Assembly (NCBI GenBank): GCA_027592105.1
Contig: JAQCLA010000076.1
Location: forward strand, 1-10,016
Length of the DNA stretch: 10,016 bases
DNA from: Pseudomonadota bacterium
Lineage (GTDB): Bacteria; Pseudomonadota; Alphaproteobacteria; Rhodobacterales; Rhodobacteraceae
Reading direction: 5' to 3'
In this document: piece by piece, positions 6,981-10,016 of the stretch
How positions within the stretch are numbered: the stretch's first letter is position 1
Layout: every line of letters begins with the position of its first letter
Made by a program: the position numbers and the translations under genes
The notes under the pieces: generated by a model
Database searches by the model: none
The model's input: the letters and a program-made list of their open reading frames with translations, nothing else
Told to the model about the DNA's origin: nothing

Positions 6981-7993
6981 ATCGATTTACCCTTCATGAT
7001 ACCGGTCGGACGGAACAGCAGCACGATCAGCAAGATCGAGAAGCTGACGGCGAATTTGTAATCCGTCGACAAAAGCTGGATCATCCCCTCGGGCTGCCAA
7101 TCGGCAGGGCCGAGATATCCCACTACCTTGCGGAAGGCATAGGTGACGCTGACCTCGGAGAACGCGATCAGAAAACCGCCCATGATCGCACCGATGGGAT
7201 TGCCCAAACCGCCCACGATGGCGGCGGCGAAGATCGGCAGAAGCAGTTGGAAATAGGTGAAGGCCTTGAAGGCCTTATCGAGCCCGTAAAGCGTGCCGGC
7301 CGTGGTGGCCAAGGCCGCCACGATCAGCCAAGTGATCAACACCACGCGTTCGGGGTTGATGCCCGACAAAAGCGCCAGATCTTCGTTGTCGGAATAGGCG
7401 CGCATGGATTTGCCGGTGCGGGTGCGGTTCAAGAACCAAAACAGCGCGACCACACAGATCGCGGCCACCACGACAGTGATGGCTTGCGTGGTGCGAATGG
7501 CCAGCCCTTCTTCAAGGCCGGTCATTTCGCGGAAGGTGCGGACCGAGATCAAAAACCGCTCACCATCGGCAAAGCGGATGTCATCGACACCGATACCGGG
7601 CAAAAAGCGCGTTAGCGCGTTCATCGTGAACATCACGCCGATCGAGACCATCACAAGGATGATCGGCTTTGCCTTGACCCGGCGATAAAAGCGATAGACC
7701 ACCCGGTCGAACCCCAGCACCAGCAGCATGGTCACCATGATCCCGAAAGGCAGCGCCAAAAGCGCCGTGGGCAGGGGGGCGATGGACATGCCAAGGCCAG
7801 TCATGCCCCAAGTGACGAGAATGGTCGCGGCGGTGCCAAAGGCCATCGTGTCGCCATGGGCGAAATTCGAAAAGCGCAAGATGCCGTAGATCAAGGTCAC
7901 GCCAAGCGCGCCGAGGGCCAGCTGCGCGCCATAAGCGGTCGCGGGGATGATCACGAAATTCAGCAAGACGACAATCGCGTTGAGGACGTCCAT
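6977..7993 (-). CDS. livH: Branched-chain amino acid-type ABC transporter permease LivH
   Basis: A 338-residue inner-membrane permease of the LivH family and partner of LivM. Diagnostic blocks are GALGVTLIYGILRFSNFAHGD (28-48), the ATPase-coupling loop TRTGKSMRAYSDNEDLALLSGI (191-212), and AAIVGGLGNPIGAIMGG (258-273). The C-terminus is LLFRPTGIMKGK. The chain is somewhat longer than the common 290-310 residues, with an insertion around 140-165 (FADGERF...MTGLEEG), probably a periplasmic loop. The ATG at 7993 directly abuts the stop codon of the small upstream gene with no intervening base. GAGGAG lies 9 bases before it, inside that gene, so translation is coupled. It shares four bases with livM downstream. 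The family is certain; the transported substrate is not. Confidence 0.94.
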   Translation of the reverse strand: MDVLNAIVVLLNFVIIPATAYGAQLALGALGVTLIYGILRFSNFAHGDTMAFGTAATILVTWGMTGLGMSIAPLPTALLALPFGIMVTMLLVLGFDRVVYRFYRRVKAKPIILVMVSIGVMFTMNALTRFLPGIGVDDIRFADGERFLISVRTFREMTGLEEGLAIRTTQAITVVVAAICVVALFWFLNRTRTGKSMRAYSDNEDLALLSGINPERVVLITWLIVAALATTAGTLYGLDKAFKAFTYFQLLLPIFAAAIVGGLGNPIGAIMGGFLIAFSEVSVTYAFRKVVGYLGPADWQPEGMIQLLSTDYKFAVSFSILLIVLLFRPTGIMKGKSI

Positions 7994-8377
7994 TCAGGTC
8001 AACTCCTCACAAGTTCCGAAATAGGTGATGGCGCGCGCGTCGCCGTCGAAAAGATGCACGCTCATGATGGCGGTGCGGTCAGCCTCGATGGTGACAAGCT
8101 CGGCTGTGCCTGCGCGCGCGGCACCTGCGTAGCTTGCAGGCAGGCTATTGGGTGCTGTCAGCCGGATGATGGGGCTATCGCCCACGGCTGTTGACAAGAA
8201 CAACTCATCGGCATGGTCGGCGGCGATGACCTGCGCGGTGAAGCCTCCGCTTGCGCAACCCGCGGTCGGATCGCATTCGACAGTAAAGCTGCACAGCCAA
8301 GGCTCGGCCATGAGCGGGGCAGGCAGCACCGCGAGTGTCAGTGCCAAACAAAAACCGAGCCGGGGGCGTTGCGACAT
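7994..8377 (-). CDS. Small secreted cysteine-containing protein of unknown function in the liv operon
   Basis: I do not recognise this 127-residue protein. It begins with a typical Sec signal peptide: basic RPR at 4-6, hydrophobic core of about 8-20, and likely cleavage after A24 (PLMA then EPWLC). The mature part of about 103 residues contains four cysteines, C29, C35, C41 and C123, so one or two disulfides in the periplasm are plausible. It also has an acidic central region and appears beta-rich, with no membrane segment and no lipobox. It lies between livF (2-base gap) and livH (0-base gap) on the same strand, so it is a genuine member of the operon and is expressed with the transporter. 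It is far too short to be the amino-acid-binding protein. Possible roles are an accessory or regulatory periplasmic partner of the importer, or an unrelated passenger. Coding status is well supported by spacing and signal peptide; function is unknown. Confidence 0.82.
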   Translation of the reverse strand: MSQRPRLGFCLALTLAVLPAPLMAEPWLCSFTVECDPTAGCASGGFTAQVIAADHADELFLSTAVGDSPIIRLTAPNSLPASYAGAARAGTAELVTIEADRTAIMSVHLFDGDARAITYFGTCEELT

Positions 8378-8379
8378 CC

Positions 8380-9204
8380 TCAGCCCCCCAGAAAGCTGCG
8401 CCGGACCTGCGGGTCGGCCAAGAGTTCTTTGCCCGTGCCGGTATGGGCATTGCGCCCTTGCACCAGAACATAGCCGCGATCAGCGATTTCAAGCGCTTGG
8501 CGGGCGTTTTGTTCGACCATCAAGATCGGGATGCCGGTGCGCGCGACCTCGATGATGCGGTCGAACAATTCATCCATCACGATGGGCGAGACACCGGCGG
8601 TGGGCTCGTCCAGCATCAAGACCTTGGGCTTGGTCATCAACGCCCGGCCCACGGCCACCTGTTGGCGCTGGCCGCCCGACAATTCACCCGCCGCTTGATG
8701 GCGCTTGTCGCGCAGGATCGGGAAAAGCGTGTAGATCTGTTCCATCGTCGCGCGGATATCGTCACGGCGGATGAAGGCCCCCATCTCGAGGTTTTCCTCG
8801 ACTGTCATGGAGGCGAAGATATTGCCCGTTTGCGGCACGAACCCCATGCCGCGCGCCACGCGCGCCTGGGGTGTCAGCGCGGTGATATCCTCACCATCGA
8901 GCCGGACCGATCCTTGGCGGACATTGAGCATGCCAAAGACCGCCTTCATCGCGGTGGATTTGCCCGCGCCATTCGGGCCCACGATCACCGCGATCTCGCC
9001 GCGGTTCACGGCGATGGTGCAATCATGCAAGATATCGGGGCCTTGGCCGTAGCCGCCCGTCATCGTGTCGCCGATCAAAAACGCAGTTTCGCTTTGCATC
9101 GCGCGCCCTGTGCCGGGGGCAGGCTGCATCGTCGCTGCACCCACGGGGTTGGTCAGCGAGCGGTCCTTGTTGCCGCGATCGTTTTGATAGGGGTTATCGC
9201 TCAT
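8380..9204 (-). CDS. livF: Branched-chain amino acid-type ABC transporter ATP-binding protein LivF, N-terminally extended
   Basis: A 274-residue cytoplasmic ATPase subunit of the LivF type. Walker A GPNGAGKST is at 76-84, the Q-loop in FVPQTGNIF at 122-130, and MTVEENLEMGAF at 133-144. The signature LSGGQRQQ starts at 175. Walker B is VLMLDEPTAG (195-204), followed by VSP, and the segment MVEQNA (229-234) replaces the switch histidine region as is usual for LivF. The C-terminus LLADPQVRRSFLGG is typical. About 37 hydrophilic residues precede the normal family start. They may be real: the first ATG overlaps the livG stop by four bases (ATGA), a strong coupling arrangement. Internal ATGs at codons 26 and 36 are alternatives but lack better ribosome sites. 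It pairs with LivG to energise LivH/LivM. Confidence 0.94.
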   Translation of the reverse strand: MSDNPYQNDRGNKDRSLTNPVGAATMQPAPGTGRAMQSETAFLIGDTMTGGYGQGPDILHDCTIAVNRGEIAVIVGPNGAGKSTAMKAVFGMLNVRQGSVRLDGEDITALTPQARVARGMGFVPQTGNIFASMTVEENLEMGAFIRRDDIRATMEQIYTLFPILRDKRHQAAGELSGGQRQQVAVGRALMTKPKVLMLDEPTAGVSPIVMDELFDRIIEVARTGIPILMVEQNARQALEIADRGYVLVQGRNAHTGTGKELLADPQVRRSFLGG

Positions 9205-9995
9205 GCGCTTGCCCCCGCTTCCAGCTTGTCTTTGTTTTTCAGACCCGTGCCCAGATAGGCCTCAATCACCTGTTCATTGGATTTGATCTGGTCGATCGTG
9301 CCTTGGGCCAGCACGCGCCCTTCGGCCATCACGATGACCGGGTCGCAGAGCCGCCCGATGAAATCCATGTCATGTTCGATGACGCAGAAGGTATAGCCGC
9401 GCTCTTTGTTCAGCCGGATAATTGCGTCGCCGATGGTATTGAGCAATGTGCGGTTCACGCCCGCGCCCACCTCGTCGAGAAAGACGATCTTGGCATCCAC
9501 CATCATGGTGCGGCCGAGTTCCAGCAGTTTTTTCTGCCCGCCCGAGATTTTGCCCGCAGGATGATCGGCCAGATGCGAGATGGTGAGAAAATCGAGGACC
9601 TCGTCGGCTTTCGCACGCAGCGCGCGCTCTTCATCGGCGATGCGACGGCGGCCAAACCATGTGTTCCACAATGTCTCGCCCGATTGACCGGCAGGCACCA
9701 TCATCAGGTTCTCGCGGCAGGTCATGGAATGAAACTCATGCGCGATCTGGAAAGTGCGCAACAGACCCTTGGAAAACAGCACATGCGGGGGCAGCCCAGT
9801 GATATCCTCGCCATCCATGATGACGGTGCCGCCTGTGGCCGGCAGGACCCCGGCGATCACGTTGAACAAGGTCGTCTTGCCCGCGCCATTGGGGCCGATC
9901 AACCCGGTGATCGAGCCGGTTTCGATCCGCAGGCTTGCGCCATCCACGGCATGGAAGCCGCCGAAATGCTTATGCAGTTCGCGCACCTCGATCAT
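9201..9995 (-). CDS. livG: Branched-chain amino acid-type ABC transporter ATP-binding protein LivG
   Basis: A 264-residue cytoplasmic ATPase of the LivG type and the first gene of the operon seen here. Walker A GPNGAGKTT is at 34-42, and the Q-loop is at Q83 in LLRTFQIAHEF. The signature ISGGQKKLLELGR starts at 150, Walker B is IVFLDEVGAGVN with D174/E175, and the switch histidine is H208 in VIEHDM. The LivG-specific block MTCRENLMM is at 91-99 and the C-terminal EAYLG at 245-249. The proline usually following the catalytic DE (DEPxAG) is valine here (DEVGAG), a mild departure. AAGGAG lies 10 bases before the ATG. The stop overlaps the livF start by four bases. Any promoter and a substrate-binding-protein gene would be to the right of the window. 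Assignment to the family is firm. Confidence 0.95.
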   Translation of the reverse strand: MIEVRELHKHFGGFHAVDGASLRIETGSITGLIGPNGAGKTTLFNVIAGVLPATGGTVIMDGEDITGLPPHVLFSKGLLRTFQIAHEFHSMTCRENLMMVPAGQSGETLWNTWFGRRRIADEERALRAKADEVLDFLTISHLADHPAGKISGGQKKLLELGRTMMVDAKIVFLDEVGAGVNRTLLNTIGDAIIRLNKERGYTFCVIEHDMDFIGRLCDPVIVMAEGRVLAQGTIDQIKSNEQVIEAYLGTGLKNKDKLEAGASA

Positions 9996-10005
9996 GATGG
10001 GTGAT

Positions 10006-10011
10006 CTCCTT
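10006..10011 (-). promoter_or_regulatory. Ribosome binding site of livG
   Basis: Read on the minus strand, AAGGAG lies 10 bases before the livG ATG at 9995. It is a near-ideal site and suits the leading gene of the visible operon. No promoter can be judged because the window ends five bases further on. Confidence 0.7.
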
Positions 10012-10016
10012 TGAAA

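Noticed and set aside
8335..9258. Long open frame on the plus strand opposite livF, with others opposite livG, the enoyl-CoA hydratase and the monooxygenase genes.
   Set aside because: Long antisense frames are expected in GC-rich coding DNA. These translate to composition-biased chains rich in Arg, His, Ala and Pro with no recognisable domain, and they lie opposite genes with complete family motifs.
5670..9995. Urea-type (UrtBCDE) rather than Liv-type transporter.
   Set aside because: The permease and ATPase motifs fit the shared HAAT family, but there is no urease or urtA context. The general Liv label with open substrate is the safer reading.

Overview
The window is GC-rich alphaproteobacterial chromosome, most likely from the Rhodobacteraceae (roseobacter/Rhodobacter/Paracoccus-type). 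This rests on three things: base composition and codon use, the two-gene ccmF-ccmH layout (the ccl1-ccl2 arrangement known from Rhodobacter), and a G6/C6 hairpin followed by GGGATATTTT between genes, which resembles a dispersed intergenic repeat I recall from this family. Nearly all of the sequence is coding, and no gap exceeds about 150 bases. I see no rRNA, tRNA, CRISPR array, insertion sequence or phage gene.

Layout. (1) 59-2103, plus strand: a luciferase-fold FMNH2-dependent monooxygenase overlaps an aldo/keto reductase by one base. The pair resembles SmoC and SmoB of the sulfoquinovose monooxygenase (sulfo-SMO) pathway. SmoC removes sulfite from sulfoquinovose to give 6-oxo-glucose, and SmoB reduces that to glucose. 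The rest of such an operon (flavin reductase, ABC importer, sulfoquinovosidase) would lie before base 1. (2) 2104-2251: a gap with a GC hairpin and a weak promoter candidate. (3) 2252-4725, plus strand: ccmF and ccmH, the haem-ligation side of cytochrome c maturation, overlapping by four bases. (4) 4797-5573, plus strand: an enoyl-CoA hydratase/isomerase closest to PaaG. (5) 5574-5669: a convergent gap holding the repeat-like double hairpin and a perfect 10-bp inverted repeat, probably serving as terminators for both sides. (6) 5670-9995, minus strand: a branched-chain-amino-acid-type ABC transporter operon read as livG, livF, a small secreted cysteine-containing protein of unknown function, livH, livM. 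Every junction overlaps or is within two bases, so this is one translationally coupled unit. The periplasmic binding protein is not present and may lie beyond the right edge.

How the genes work together. The first pair probably performs two consecutive steps of organosulfonate breakdown. CcmF and CcmH attach haem to apocytochrome c at the periplasmic face. The Liv genes build a two-permease, two-ATPase importer. No functional link between these blocks can be read from the sequence. The points most worth checking are the sulfoquinovose assignment, the unknown exported protein inside the transporter operon, and the structured convergent gap. I found no evidence of a wholly new system.
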